From Nodosilinea sp. P-1105 (lineage in GTDB: Bacteria; Cyanobacteriota; Cyanobacteriia; Phormidesmidales; Phormidesmidaceae): a stretch of DNA of 64,000 nucleotides. The notes under the pieces are model-generated. The model saw nothing but the letters and a program-made list of their open reading frames with translations. It was not told where the DNA came from and did not search any database. A program made the translations under genes and the position numbers. Of the stretch, positions 27,289 through 35,414 are shown piece after piece; position 1 is the stretch's first letter; each line of letters opens with the position of its first letter. Location: the NCBI RefSeq assembly GCF_012911975.1, contig NZ_SMDQ01000025.1, positions 1 through 64,000 of the forward strand, given 5' to 3'.

Positions 27289-28610
27289 GAATTCAGAGCC
27301 TTCGCCTGCAGAATTTCCGGGGTTTTAAGGATTTGGAAATTGAGTTTCCAAAAGACAGCAATGTAGCTGTCTTCATCGGTATCAACGGCGCAGGGAAGTC
27401 TTCAGTGCTAGATGCGATTGGCCTACTGCTAGCGCAGTTTGTCATCAATCTATTGGGTGACACTGCTCGCAAAACCGAAAGACTCAGAAGAGCAGGCTTT
27501 TTGCTGACCGATAACGACATAAACGTCAAAGCTGACAAGTTGAGAATTCTCCAGGAATGGTCTTTTTTGCACAAAATCTGGGAATGGGAAGTCAGCAAAG
27601 AGCACAATAAAGGTGCTAAAGAGAAAAAAAGTTTTTCAATCTATTCCCAAGAAGTCATCAGTGCTCTGAATCAAGATGATAACTTCAACCTGCCAATCTT
27701 AGTTTACTATCATACCCATCGGCTATCGCCCACCATGGGGGCAACCACCAGTAAGGCAAAAAGCTATCGCTTTAGCCAGTTGTCTGCCTTTCAAAATTCT
27801 TTTGAGCGAAGCTTGGCCGGATTTGACGATTTTCTAAATTGGTTTCGAGCAGAAGAAGACTTAGAAAACCAAATCATCGTTAGAGAAGATAAAAGCTACC
27901 AAGATCCTAAATTAGAAGTCATTCGACATGCCATTAAGCATTTTTTCAACAGGCTTAACGCATCAAACTTGTTTGACGATCTGCGTATTGTCAGAGCTAG
28001 TAAAGGGGATGACTTTATATTTAAACCATCGGTTGTCAGTACGCTAGAAATTAAAAAAGGTCATGAAAGGCTCAGTATTGAGCAACTTTCTGATGGGGAA
28101 AGAAGTCTACTCTTGATTGTGGCTGACATCGCTAGAAGGCTGGCTATAGCCAACCCATCACTCCAAAACCACGACCAGATTCTTCGAGAGGGCAAGGGCA
28201 TTGTCTTAATCGATGAAGTCGATGCTCATTTGCATCCTCAATGGCAAAGGAATGTTATCCCTGCTTTGCGCGAGACTTTCAAAAGCTGTCAGTTTATTGT
28301 CACTACCCACTCCCCTCAAGTGCTGAGTAATATTGAAAGAGAGAGCATCTTCATCTTGGAAGATGGGAAGATTGTTGAAAACAATCCTCATTCCTATGGT
28401 CGGGATACAAATTCTATTCTCTATGAATTCATGGGAGTTGAAGAACGTCCCCAATGGATGAGAGCAAGGTTAGATCACTGTTTCCATTTAATTGACCAGG
28501 GGGAACTAGATAATGCTAAGGCAGCGATAGAAGATCTCAAGAAAACCATTGGAGAAAATGACACCGAAATTGTAAGAGCTAATACAATGCTTGCTTTTCT
28601 GTACGACTGA
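27285..28610 (+). CDS. ptuA: Septu-like AAA family ATPase (PtuA-type)
   Basis: This 441-aa SMC/RecF-like ATPase has 'LQNFRGFKDLEIEF' at the start and Walker A 'GINGAGKSS' near residue 35. The ABC-type signature is 'LSDGERSLL', Walker B is 'IVLIDEVDAHLHPQWQ' and the H-loop 'VTTHSPQVLSN' follows. The end, 'YGRDTNSILYEFMGVEERP', is characteristic of the ATPases paired with HNH proteins in Septu and in Septu-type retron effectors. PtuA proteins hold PtuB as a complex until infection. The gene overlaps pglX by ATGA and ptuB by TGATG, so it is built into the BREX transcript. It is more AT-rich than brxC. Confidence 0.85.
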   Translation: MRIQSLRLQNFRGFKDLEIEFPKDSNVAVFIGINGAGKSSVLDAIGLLLAQFVINLLGDTARKTERLRRAGFLLTDNDINVKADKLRILQEWSFLHKIWEWEVSKEHNKGAKEKKSFSIYSQEVISALNQDDNFNLPILVYYHTHRLSPTMGATTSKAKSYRFSQLSAFQNSFERSLAGFDDFLNWFRAEEDLENQIIVREDKSYQDPKLEVIRHAIKHFFNRLNASNLFDDLRIVRASKGDDFIFKPSVVSTLEIKKGHERLSIEQLSDGERSLLLIVADIARRLAIANPSLQNHDQILREGKGIVLIDEVDAHLHPQWQRNVIPALRETFKSCQFIVTTHSPQVLSNIERESIFILEDGKIVENNPHSYGRDTNSILYEFMGVEERPQWMRARLDHCFHLIDQGELDNAKAAIEDLKKTIGENDTEIVRANTMLAFLYD

Positions 28611-29311
28611 TGAAATATATTCAAAAAGGTAACGAGCCATCATCACTCGAAAAATATCGTAAGAGTCTTTCTCCCGGTACTCAAAAAGCTTATGATAATT
28701 TTCCTAATAAAGATGTCCTACGAGAAATTCTCTTAGAAGAACAGGGATACATTTGCTGCTACTGCATGAAAAGAATTTCCAACGAACTCGTCGAAGTAAA
28801 AGGGAAGTATCAATATAAAACTCGAATAGAGCATTGGGCACCACGCGAAATTTACAACGGGCAAAACGGAAAGCCAGATTTGAGACTGAATTATAGGAAT
28901 TTAATGGCAGCTTGCGATGGTAACCAGGGCCAACCAAAGCATTTATACTGCTGCGACAAAAGCAAGGGTAGCCAGGAAATTAAAATCAACCCAACTCAAT
29001 CTATCTGTGAAGACCAGTTTTACTTTAGCCCAACGGGGGAAATTACTTCCGAGGAAAAAAATATCAAACAAGAGCTTAATGATATTCTGAGACTCAACAT
29101 TCAGATTCATAGAAATAATCGAAAGGCAGCACTAAATAAAGCGCTTCAGCAACTACAGCCGTTCTCACCAAGTAGCCAACTTGCTCCAAGAATTCAGAAA
29201 GTAATTGACCAACTCAGCCGTCGTGACGAAATGGGTCAGCATGAGCCTTACTTTGCCTACGCCATCTATTTCCTACGCAAACGACTGGAAACGTTGAGAG
29301 AAAATTCATAA
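28610..29311 (+). CDS. ptuB: Septu-like HNH endonuclease (PtuB-type, TIGR02646-like)
   Basis: This 233-aa protein has an HNH nuclease core: 'GYICCYCMKRI' (zinc-binding Cys pair near residue 49), 'IEHWAPRE' (catalytic His), 'LNYRNLMAACDGN' (Asn) and a further 'LYCCDKSKG'. This pattern matches the HNH proteins that pair with AAA ATPases in Septu and Septu-retron systems. Its C-terminus is Gln-rich and helical ('AALNKALQQLQPFSPSSQL'). It shares one base with ptuA. No reverse transcriptase or msr/msd region was found near it, so this is the plain two-gene form. The predicted action is DNA or tRNA cleavage upon phage sensing. Confidence 0.85.
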   Translation: MKYIQKGNEPSSLEKYRKSLSPGTQKAYDNFPNKDVLREILLEEQGYICCYCMKRISNELVEVKGKYQYKTRIEHWAPREIYNGQNGKPDLRLNYRNLMAACDGNQGQPKHLYCCDKSKGSQEIKINPTQSICEDQFYFSPTGEITSEEKNIKQELNDILRLNIQIHRNNRKAALNKALQQLQPFSPSSQLAPRIQKVIDQLSRRDEMGQHEPYFAYAIYFLRKRLETLRENS

Positions 29312-29421
29312 TCGAACAGCACGATGCCCAACGAGCAGAGGCACTTCTTCAGTTAGCTCAACTACGCCAGGTTCCCCTGGAGCAAGTTCTAGCTGAGTTT
29401 TTGCCTGCCCATGCCGCCTAG
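29311..29421 (+). pseudogene. Remnant of an antitoxin-like gene
   Basis: Immediately after the ptuB stop, a start-less frame reads 'IEQHDAQRAEALLQLAQLRQ' and on to 'VLAEFLPAHAA' then TAG. The phrase 'LLQLAQLRxVxLEQVLxEF' recalls small cyanobacterial antitoxin-like proteins. Only the last 36 codons are left. It suggests that a deletion or insertion joined foreign DNA at the end of ptuB. Confidence 0.35.
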
Positions 29422-29515
29422 CTCAGGATCGGTAGTCCCCAGCAAGCCCTTCGTGCCCGAATAATCAAAAGCTATCCCCTTAAAATAGAAACATCTTTCT
29501 ACCGAAGTCTTTACT

Positions 29516-30142
29516 ATGGCCTACAGCAACTTTAGCCTCAGCAAAGTCAAAGCAGACTTCAACCTCACCATCAACGAAAGAACTGACTTGTTCTCTCAAG
29601 TCCCACCCATCGCCCCTAGTGACTACCTCAAGCTCACCCTCAAAGAGCATCTGCCCCTGGTCAATGCCATCAATACCGAAAAAGCCAGGTCAGAGCTGGT
29701 GATCATGCCCGTGCTGATAGAAGTCCGGCGACACCTCAACTACCAGGTCAGTCTATTCTCAGGATCCGAGTTCAACGTAGACGCTGCCAAGGGGCTAGAA
29801 GGTCGGTGCGACTTTATTCTCACCCGCTCCCCCGAGCAGTACTACATCAGTCGCCCGGTCATGACCATCGTGGAAGCCAAAAACGAAAACATTAAAGCTG
29901 GTCTGGGCCAGTGCATCGCTACCATGCTGGCAGCCTACCTGTTCAATCAGCAAGAAGGCACCTCCGAAGACATCATTTATGGGGCGGTTACCACCGGTAC
30001 CGACTGGAAATTTCTAAAGCTGGTCGAACAAATGGTCTACATCGACCGTGATGACTACTACATTAAAGAAATCGACCAGATTCTCGGCATTCTAGCCTCT
30101 ACCCTGCAGCCCGAACCTGCCCTGGCTGGGGGTAACCTTTAG
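29516..30142 (+). CDS. Putative PD-(D/E)XK-like protein of unknown function
   Basis: This 208-aa protein is of a type common in cyanobacteria. The core 'GRCDFILTRSP...RPVMTIVEAKNENIKAGLGQC' gives an Asp followed after some 25 residues by a Glu-Ala-Lys, as in PD-(D/E)XK nucleases. This is a pattern-based guess. The protein has no signal or membrane segment. It is AAxAGT-spaced and GC-rich, unlike ptuAB, and lies between the gene remnant and the DUF4058 gene. Such proteins are usually solitary elsewhere. Its place inside the BREX operon could mean a nuclease function in defence, or passive hitchhiking. Confidence 0.6.
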   Translation: MAYSNFSLSKVKADFNLTINERTDLFSQVPPIAPSDYLKLTLKEHLPLVNAINTEKARSELVIMPVLIEVRRHLNYQVSLFSGSEFNVDAAKGLEGRCDFILTRSPEQYYISRPVMTIVEAKNENIKAGLGQCIATMLAAYLFNQQEGTSEDIIYGAVTTGTDWKFLKLVEQMVYIDRDDYYIKEIDQILGILASTLQPEPALAGGNL

Positions 30143-30172
30143 CCTTGGTCTAATCTATCCCTTGTGATAACC

Positions 30173-30919
30173 ATGACTCCCGTCTTCCCCGGCATGAACC
30201 CCTATCTAGAAAACCCCGACATCTGGACGGAAGTTCACGCCTGGTTAATCGTGCAGCTTGCCCGCAACCTCAATCCCTTACTAAAGCCCAAGTACCGGGC
30301 CGCCGTTGAACAGCGAGTCTACACCGACTCTCTACTGGTCGGCATCCCCGATGTGTCCGTCTTCCAAAGCCAGCAAAGTAAGGGCCAGGCCGTTGCCACC
30401 AGCACCCTGAGCAAGCCGATCAAAGTCAACGTCCCCATGCCCGAGGAAGTCAAAGAAAGCTACCTGGAGATCCGGCAGATCGGCACTGGCAAAGTCGTTA
30501 CCATGATCGAAGTCCTCTCGCCCAAAAACAAACGCCCCGGCGAAGGCCGAAACCAATACACCGCCAAGCGCTACAAAGTTTTAGAAAGTCTCAGCCATCT
30601 GGTAGAAATTGATCTCCTTCGTTCCGGCGAACCCCTGCCTATGTCCGGCGGTGTCCCATCTGACTACCGCATCCTTATCAGCCGGGCCAATAGCCGCCCC
30701 GAAGCCGAACTCTACCCCTTTAGCCTGCGAGAACCCATTCCCGTTTTTCCCCTCCCCCTCCAGTCTGGCGATGAAGAACCCACAATTGATCTAAATCAGG
30801 TGTTGCAGGATATCTATGAACAAGCATCATTAGATCTGGTGATCGACTACGGCCAACAGCCCATCCCCCCGCTCACCGACCCTGATTTTCAGTGGATTCA
30901 GTCTCTTCCGACCGCATGA
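30173..30919 (+). CDS. DUF4058 family protein
   Basis: I start at ATG 30173 ('MTPVFPGMNPYLENPDIWTEVHAW'), a hallmark of DUF4058, instead of the GTG three codons earlier. It has 248 aa, soluble, with 'VTMIEVLSPKNKRPGEGR' in the middle. 'IEVLSPKNK' has an E-x-L/K arrangement that recalls a PD-(D/E)XK core, but no activity is known. The family is common in cyanobacteria and chiefly of unknown function. Its stop overlaps the pglZ start (ATGA), implying coupled translation with a core BREX gene. Confidence 0.82.
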   Translation: MTPVFPGMNPYLENPDIWTEVHAWLIVQLARNLNPLLKPKYRAAVEQRVYTDSLLVGIPDVSVFQSQQSKGQAVATSTLSKPIKVNVPMPEEVKESYLEIRQIGTGKVVTMIEVLSPKNKRPGEGRNQYTAKRYKVLESLSHLVEIDLLRSGEPLPMSGGVPSDYRILISRANSRPEAELYPFSLREPIPVFPLPLQSGDEEPTIDLNQVLQDIYEQASLDLVIDYGQQPIPPLTDPDFQWIQSLPTA

Positions 30920-33264
30920 GTACAGCCAGTTCCCCTGCCAAACCGTTTTCCCCCACCATGACTGTCCTTGAGGCGCTCATCCAGGCCCTCAATGGTATGT
31001 CTACTCATAATCCCAACGCCGAAGCCTCCCCGGCAGTTGTTTTATGGACCGACGAAAAAAAACAGTGGGAAAAACTCATGCCGCGACTGCGATCGCAACT
31101 TCCCCACCTGCTGACGTTTGGGCCGTACAACTCTGAAACCAAAACCGGGCCTGCCATTTGGCTTAAGTGCATGATTGCTGGCACCCTGCCAGAAGCGGAT
31201 TGGGCTGCCGCCGTACCCATTCTTTACCTGCCAGGGATCAGCCGTCAGCAGCTACGGGCGGTAGAAAACTGCCCCTGGGAACTTCAACCCCTGGCTGAGC
31301 TTCAATACCGGGGTGTGTTCTGGAGCCAACCCAACAGCCGCGACTGGACGATTCTCGCTTTCCTCAAGTCTAAAGAAGGTTTGGGGCTTGATGTTGCCCA
31401 AGACCAGGCCACCCTTAAAGCCATGCAGGGAGCCCTCAACCTCCTAGCCGAAGCTCCCATTAGCGCACTCCAGCGCAAAAAGTTAGAAGCTGAAGACTTT
31501 AATCAGCTACTCACTCCTGACCCGGTGCGAGATGTATTGCTCTGGCTGAATGACCCTGACAGTATCAAATCCAGTTGGGCCGGAGAGCGTTGGAACGCTT
31601 TCTGTTCCGTCTGCCAGGCCAAATACACATTCAACCCCGACCAGGAAGGAGCCATCACCGGAGCCGAAAAACTGGGCAACAGAGAAGAGAACTGGAATGC
31701 CGTCTGGGATCGCTTTGCCGAAGCTCCCGGTGCTTATCGCAGCATTCCTAACCTGCTCAAGCAGGCGGCACCCGCAACCCCCAACATGTTTACTGACCGC
31801 TCGACCTGGCCCAATGTGAATGAAGGAGCAGAAGCAGACCTCCGTCAAAGACTCCTCAATCTGAAGCAGTCAACCGCTCCCGAAGCCATTGAGCAACTGC
31901 GCCATTTAGAAGCGGAGCATGGTCCACGACGAGCATGGGTCTGGGCTGAACTGGGGGAAGCTCCCCTCGCCAAGGCTCTGGAGCATCTGATCACCCTGGC
32001 GAACGGGGTTGAAACCTCTTTGGGTGGCCATACACCCCAGGCCATGGTGGAGCAATACATCGGCAGCGGCTGGCAGGCTGATGCTGCCGTCCTAAAAGCG
32101 ATTGCCTGTGTAGAGCGGGATAGCGATTGTCGAGCTGTCTTCAGCGCTATCCGAACCATCTATCAGCCCTGGCTAGAGCAAACCGCCGAACACCTGCAAA
32201 ACCTGATTCGGGAGCAGAGCTATCCCCTGGGCTCTGCTGCCGCCCTCCAGGCTCCTAATCCCAGCAAGGGCGAATGCCTGCTCTTTGCTGATGGGCTCCG
32301 CTTCGACATTGCTCAAATGCTGAAGCAGGAACTTGAAGAGCAAGGGCTGACAGTTGCAGAAGATTGGCAGTGGGTACCCCTACCGACAGTAACGGCAACC
32401 TCTAAACCGGCAGTCTCTCCCGTTGCCCATCTTATCCACGGGTCTGCTGATGGGTCTAACTTCCGGCCCACCCTTAAAGAAGACAGTAAGGACCTCACCA
32501 CCGACCGCTTCGCCAAATTGCTAGAAAGCCAGGAAATCCAGCAGCTTAAGAGCAACGATACCGGCGATCCTAAGGGCATCGCCTGGACCGAATCTGGAGA
32601 ACTCGACAAGTATGGCCATAGTAATGGCTTCAAGCTAGCCTACGAAGTTCAACGACAAATCCGCAGCCTCTCAATACAGATACAGGATTTGCTCGATGCC
32701 GGATGGCAAAAAGTTCAGGTCATCACCGATCACGGCTGGCTGCTTATGCCAGAAGGGCTGCCCAAGCAAGACTTTCCCGGCCATCTGGCAGAAACCCGTT
32801 GGGGACGCTGTGCCGCCCTTAAAGAGACCTCTGCCACCGATATTGACACTCAGCCCTGGTTCTGGTCAGGGGATGTTCGCATTGCCCTGCCCACAGGCAT
32901 TCGGTGTTTCAGAGCCGGTCTTGAGTACGCCCATGGCGGCATTAGCCTGCAGGAATGTGTGACGCCTGTCTTGACGGTCACGGGGCAGACAGTAGTACAA
33001 ATGTCTAATATTAGTGAATTTAAGTGGCTGGGGCTGCGCTGCCGTGTCACTGTAGAAAATGGTTCACCCGATATGACCGTAGACATGCGCACAAAGCCTG
33101 CCGATGCTTCGACTTCCCTGGCCGCAGGTGGGAAACCTATTTCTGGAGGAAAAGCATCCCTTGCGATCGCAGATGACAGTACTGAGGGGGACCCGGCTGT
33201 TATCGTCTTACTGGATGCTCAGGGTAACGTGGTAGCCAAACAAGTCACCATGATTGGGGGTTAA
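30916..33264 (+). CDS. pglZ: BREX type 1 phosphatase-like protein PglZ
   Basis: I start at ATG 30916, which overlaps the DUF4058 stop; this gives 782 aa. An alternative start is ATG 30958 ('MTVLEALIQAL'). PglZ is a member of the alkaline phosphatase superfamily and the signature protein of BREX. The metal-binding stretch is 'CLLFADGLRFDIAQML' (about residue 455) with 'LPTVTATSKPAVSPVAHLI' downstream, and 'VITDHGWLLMPEGLPK' (about 602) supplies the second Asp-His site. The C-terminal 'YAHGGISLQECVTPVLTV' is also typical. Zinc-dependent nuclease activity has been reported for relatives. It is followed 9 bp later by brxL. Confidence 0.95.
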   Translation: MSTASSPAKPFSPTMTVLEALIQALNGMSTHNPNAEASPAVVLWTDEKKQWEKLMPRLRSQLPHLLTFGPYNSETKTGPAIWLKCMIAGTLPEADWAAAVPILYLPGISRQQLRAVENCPWELQPLAELQYRGVFWSQPNSRDWTILAFLKSKEGLGLDVAQDQATLKAMQGALNLLAEAPISALQRKKLEAEDFNQLLTPDPVRDVLLWLNDPDSIKSSWAGERWNAFCSVCQAKYTFNPDQEGAITGAEKLGNREENWNAVWDRFAEAPGAYRSIPNLLKQAAPATPNMFTDRSTWPNVNEGAEADLRQRLLNLKQSTAPEAIEQLRHLEAEHGPRRAWVWAELGEAPLAKALEHLITLANGVETSLGGHTPQAMVEQYIGSGWQADAAVLKAIACVERDSDCRAVFSAIRTIYQPWLEQTAEHLQNLIREQSYPLGSAAALQAPNPSKGECLLFADGLRFDIAQMLKQELEEQGLTVAEDWQWVPLPTVTATSKPAVSPVAHLIHGSADGSNFRPTLKEDSKDLTTDRFAKLLESQEIQQLKSNDTGDPKGIAWTESGELDKYGHSNGFKLAYEVQRQIRSLSIQIQDLLDAGWQKVQVITDHGWLLMPEGLPKQDFPGHLAETRWGRCAALKETSATDIDTQPWFWSGDVRIALPTGIRCFRAGLEYAHGGISLQECVTPVLTVTGQTVVQMSNISEFKWLGLRCRVTVENGSPDMTVDMRTKPADASTSLAAGGKPISGGKASLAIADDSTEGDPAVIVLLDAQGNVVAKQVTMIGG

Positions 33265-33273
33265 ACATAAGGC

Positions 33274-35325
33274 ATGGGGATTACACTAGACACCCTCGAT
33301 GAACTAGCGGCGAAAACCTTTGAAGGCTACATCGTCCGCAAAGACCTGGTGCGTACCTTTAGCCGACAGTACCCCGTACCGACCTACGTGGTGGAGTTTT
33401 TGCTGGGCCGCTACTGTGCCAGCACAGACCCAGAAGAAATTGAAGAGGGACTCCAAATCGTTAGCCGCCAACTGGCTAACCGTACTGTCAAAGCTGGAGA
33501 AGAAGAGTTGTTCAAATCCCGTGCTCGCGAACAGGGTTCCGTCAAAATCATCGATGTCATCTCCGCTCGTCTGGATGCCAAGACCGATTCCTACCTGGTG
33601 GAACTTCCCAGCTTGCGCCTGAGAGATGTGCGCATCGATAGCGAACTGGTTCACCAACACGAGCGCATGCTCACCGGGGGCTTCTACGCCGAAGTCGAAT
33701 TAGGTTACGACGCCGTTATCGCCCAGGAGAACAACGGTCGCCCCTTTGGGATCGAGAGCTTGAGGGAAATTCAGCTTTCCAATCGGGATGTTTTAGGTGC
33801 CCTGGCCCGAGGTCGTGAACTCTTTACCACCGAAGAATGGAAAGATTTTCTGATCCGCAGTGTGGGGCTGGAACCGACCCACCTGGCAGAGCGGGCCAAG
33901 GATGTCATCCTCATGCGCATGGTGCCCTTTGTCGAACGGAACTTCAATGCGGTAGAAATTGGCCCTAGAGGAACAGGTAAGAGCCATCTTTTTCAGCAGG
34001 TGTCGCCCTACTCCCATCTGGTATCTGGTGGTAAAGCCACCGTTGCCCGCATGTTCGTCAACAACGCCACCGGTCAGCGAGGGCTGGTCTGTCAGTACGA
34101 CGTCGTCTGTTTTGATGAGGTCTCTGGTATCTCCTTTGACCAGAAAGACGGGGTCAACATCATGAAGGGCTACATGGAATCAGGAGAGTTCAGTCGGGGG
34201 AAAGAAAGCATTCGAGCTGACGGCAGCATCGTCATGGTAGGTAACTTTGATGTCGATGTAGAGCACCAGCAGCGGGTGGGGCACATGTTCTCCCCCATGC
34301 CCCCCGAAATGCGAGACGATACCGCCTTCATGGATCGCATCCACGCCTACTTTCCAGGATGGGATGTTCCTAAAATGTCGAAGGAGTTGCTGACCGAGCA
34401 CTTCGGGCTAGTGAGTGATTTCCTCTCCGAGTGCTTTAGCCAACTGCGCCAGCAGAGCCGCCTGGCCCTACTTCAGGGGCGTGTCTTTTTCGGCGGTGCC
34501 CTCAGCGGCAGGGACACCAATGCCGTCAACAAGTTAATCAGCGGCCTCTTAAAGCTGCTTTACCCCTCCTCAGAGGCAACGATTCCTGACGAAGATGTGG
34601 AGTGGGCGACCCGGTTGGCGCTGGAATCTCGCCGTCGAGTCAAAGAACAGCAAAAGCGGGTGGGGGCTGCCGAGTTTCGCAATACCCACTTCAGCTACCA
34701 GATGGGGGAAGAAGGGGTAGAGAAGTTTGTCGTTACTCCTGAACTCCAGAGCGAGAACAGCATTGGCAGTGACCCCCTAGATCCCGGCCAGGTATGGAGC
34801 ATCAGCCCAGGCAGCATGGACGAGAATCCGGGGCTTTATCGCATTGAAGTAACCGAAGGTCCTGGATCTGGCGTCAAAATTCTGAACCGCCCCACGCCTC
34901 AAGCCTTCTCAGAGAGCGTCCGCTACGCCGAGCAAAACTTATACACCAGAGCCAAAGAACTGGTGGGGGATCGCGAACCCCGCTCCCACGAATTTTCTGT
35001 CCAATTGCGTGCCTTTGATACCTCCCGCAGCGGTAGCCAGCTTGGCCTGGCAGTACTCATTGCCCTATGTAGCGGTCTGCTCAAGAGGAATATCCGAGGT
35101 GGCCTCATTATTGTCGGTGGCTTAAACCTGGGGGGCTCTATTGAGCCGGTCTACAATGCCGTCAGCATCGCCGAGCTTGCTGTGGAAAAAGGCGCAACAG
35201 CCCTGCTCATGCCGGTTTCAGCTCGCAAGCAGCTCTATGACCTTTCAGATGATATGGCCACGAAGGTCGATATCCAATTTTATTCCGACGGAAAAGATGC
35301 TTTCTTTAAAGCTATTGCTGAATAA
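33274..35325 (+). CDS. brxL: BREX type 1 protein BrxL (Lon-like AAA+)
   Basis: This 683-aa protein has a Lon-like architecture: an N-terminal domain, an AAA+ core with Walker A 'GPRGTGKSH' (about residue 230) and Walker B 'VVCFDEVSGISFDQKDG', then a C-terminal Lon-type fold ('SRSGSQLGLAVLIALCSGLLKRN', 'IIVGGLNLGGSIEPVYNAVSIAELAVEKGATALLMP'). The Lys expected in a functional Lon Ser-Lys dyad is not evident ('GSIEPVYN'), in line with BrxL acting as a DNA-binding ring and not a protease. It completes the type 1 order. Ends 90 bp before the fusion gene. Confidence 0.95.
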   Translation: MGITLDTLDELAAKTFEGYIVRKDLVRTFSRQYPVPTYVVEFLLGRYCASTDPEEIEEGLQIVSRQLANRTVKAGEEELFKSRAREQGSVKIIDVISARLDAKTDSYLVELPSLRLRDVRIDSELVHQHERMLTGGFYAEVELGYDAVIAQENNGRPFGIESLREIQLSNRDVLGALARGRELFTTEEWKDFLIRSVGLEPTHLAERAKDVILMRMVPFVERNFNAVEIGPRGTGKSHLFQQVSPYSHLVSGGKATVARMFVNNATGQRGLVCQYDVVCFDEVSGISFDQKDGVNIMKGYMESGEFSRGKESIRADGSIVMVGNFDVDVEHQQRVGHMFSPMPPEMRDDTAFMDRIHAYFPGWDVPKMSKELLTEHFGLVSDFLSECFSQLRQQSRLALLQGRVFFGGALSGRDTNAVNKLISGLLKLLYPSSEATIPDEDVEWATRLALESRRRVKEQQKRVGAAEFRNTHFSYQMGEEGVEKFVVTPELQSENSIGSDPLDPGQVWSISPGSMDENPGLYRIEVTEGPGSGVKILNRPTPQAFSESVRYAEQNLYTRAKELVGDREPRSHEFSVQLRAFDTSRSGSQLGLAVLIALCSGLLKRNIRGGLIIVGGLNLGGSIEPVYNAVSIAELAVEKGATALLMPVSARKQLYDLSDDMATKVDIQFYSDGKDAFFKAIAE

Positions 35326-35414
35326 TTGGGAAAACTTTGTAAAGGGGAGTAGCACATTTACCGAGATCCGATGATCTTGGGCAACCTGAAAGAAGCCCCG
35401 GCAAGAGGTCAACG

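Noticed and set aside
27285-29421. Retron with PtuAB effector
   Set aside because: The ATPase and HNH proteins resemble retron-linked Septu proteins, but no reverse transcriptase or msr/msd was seen.
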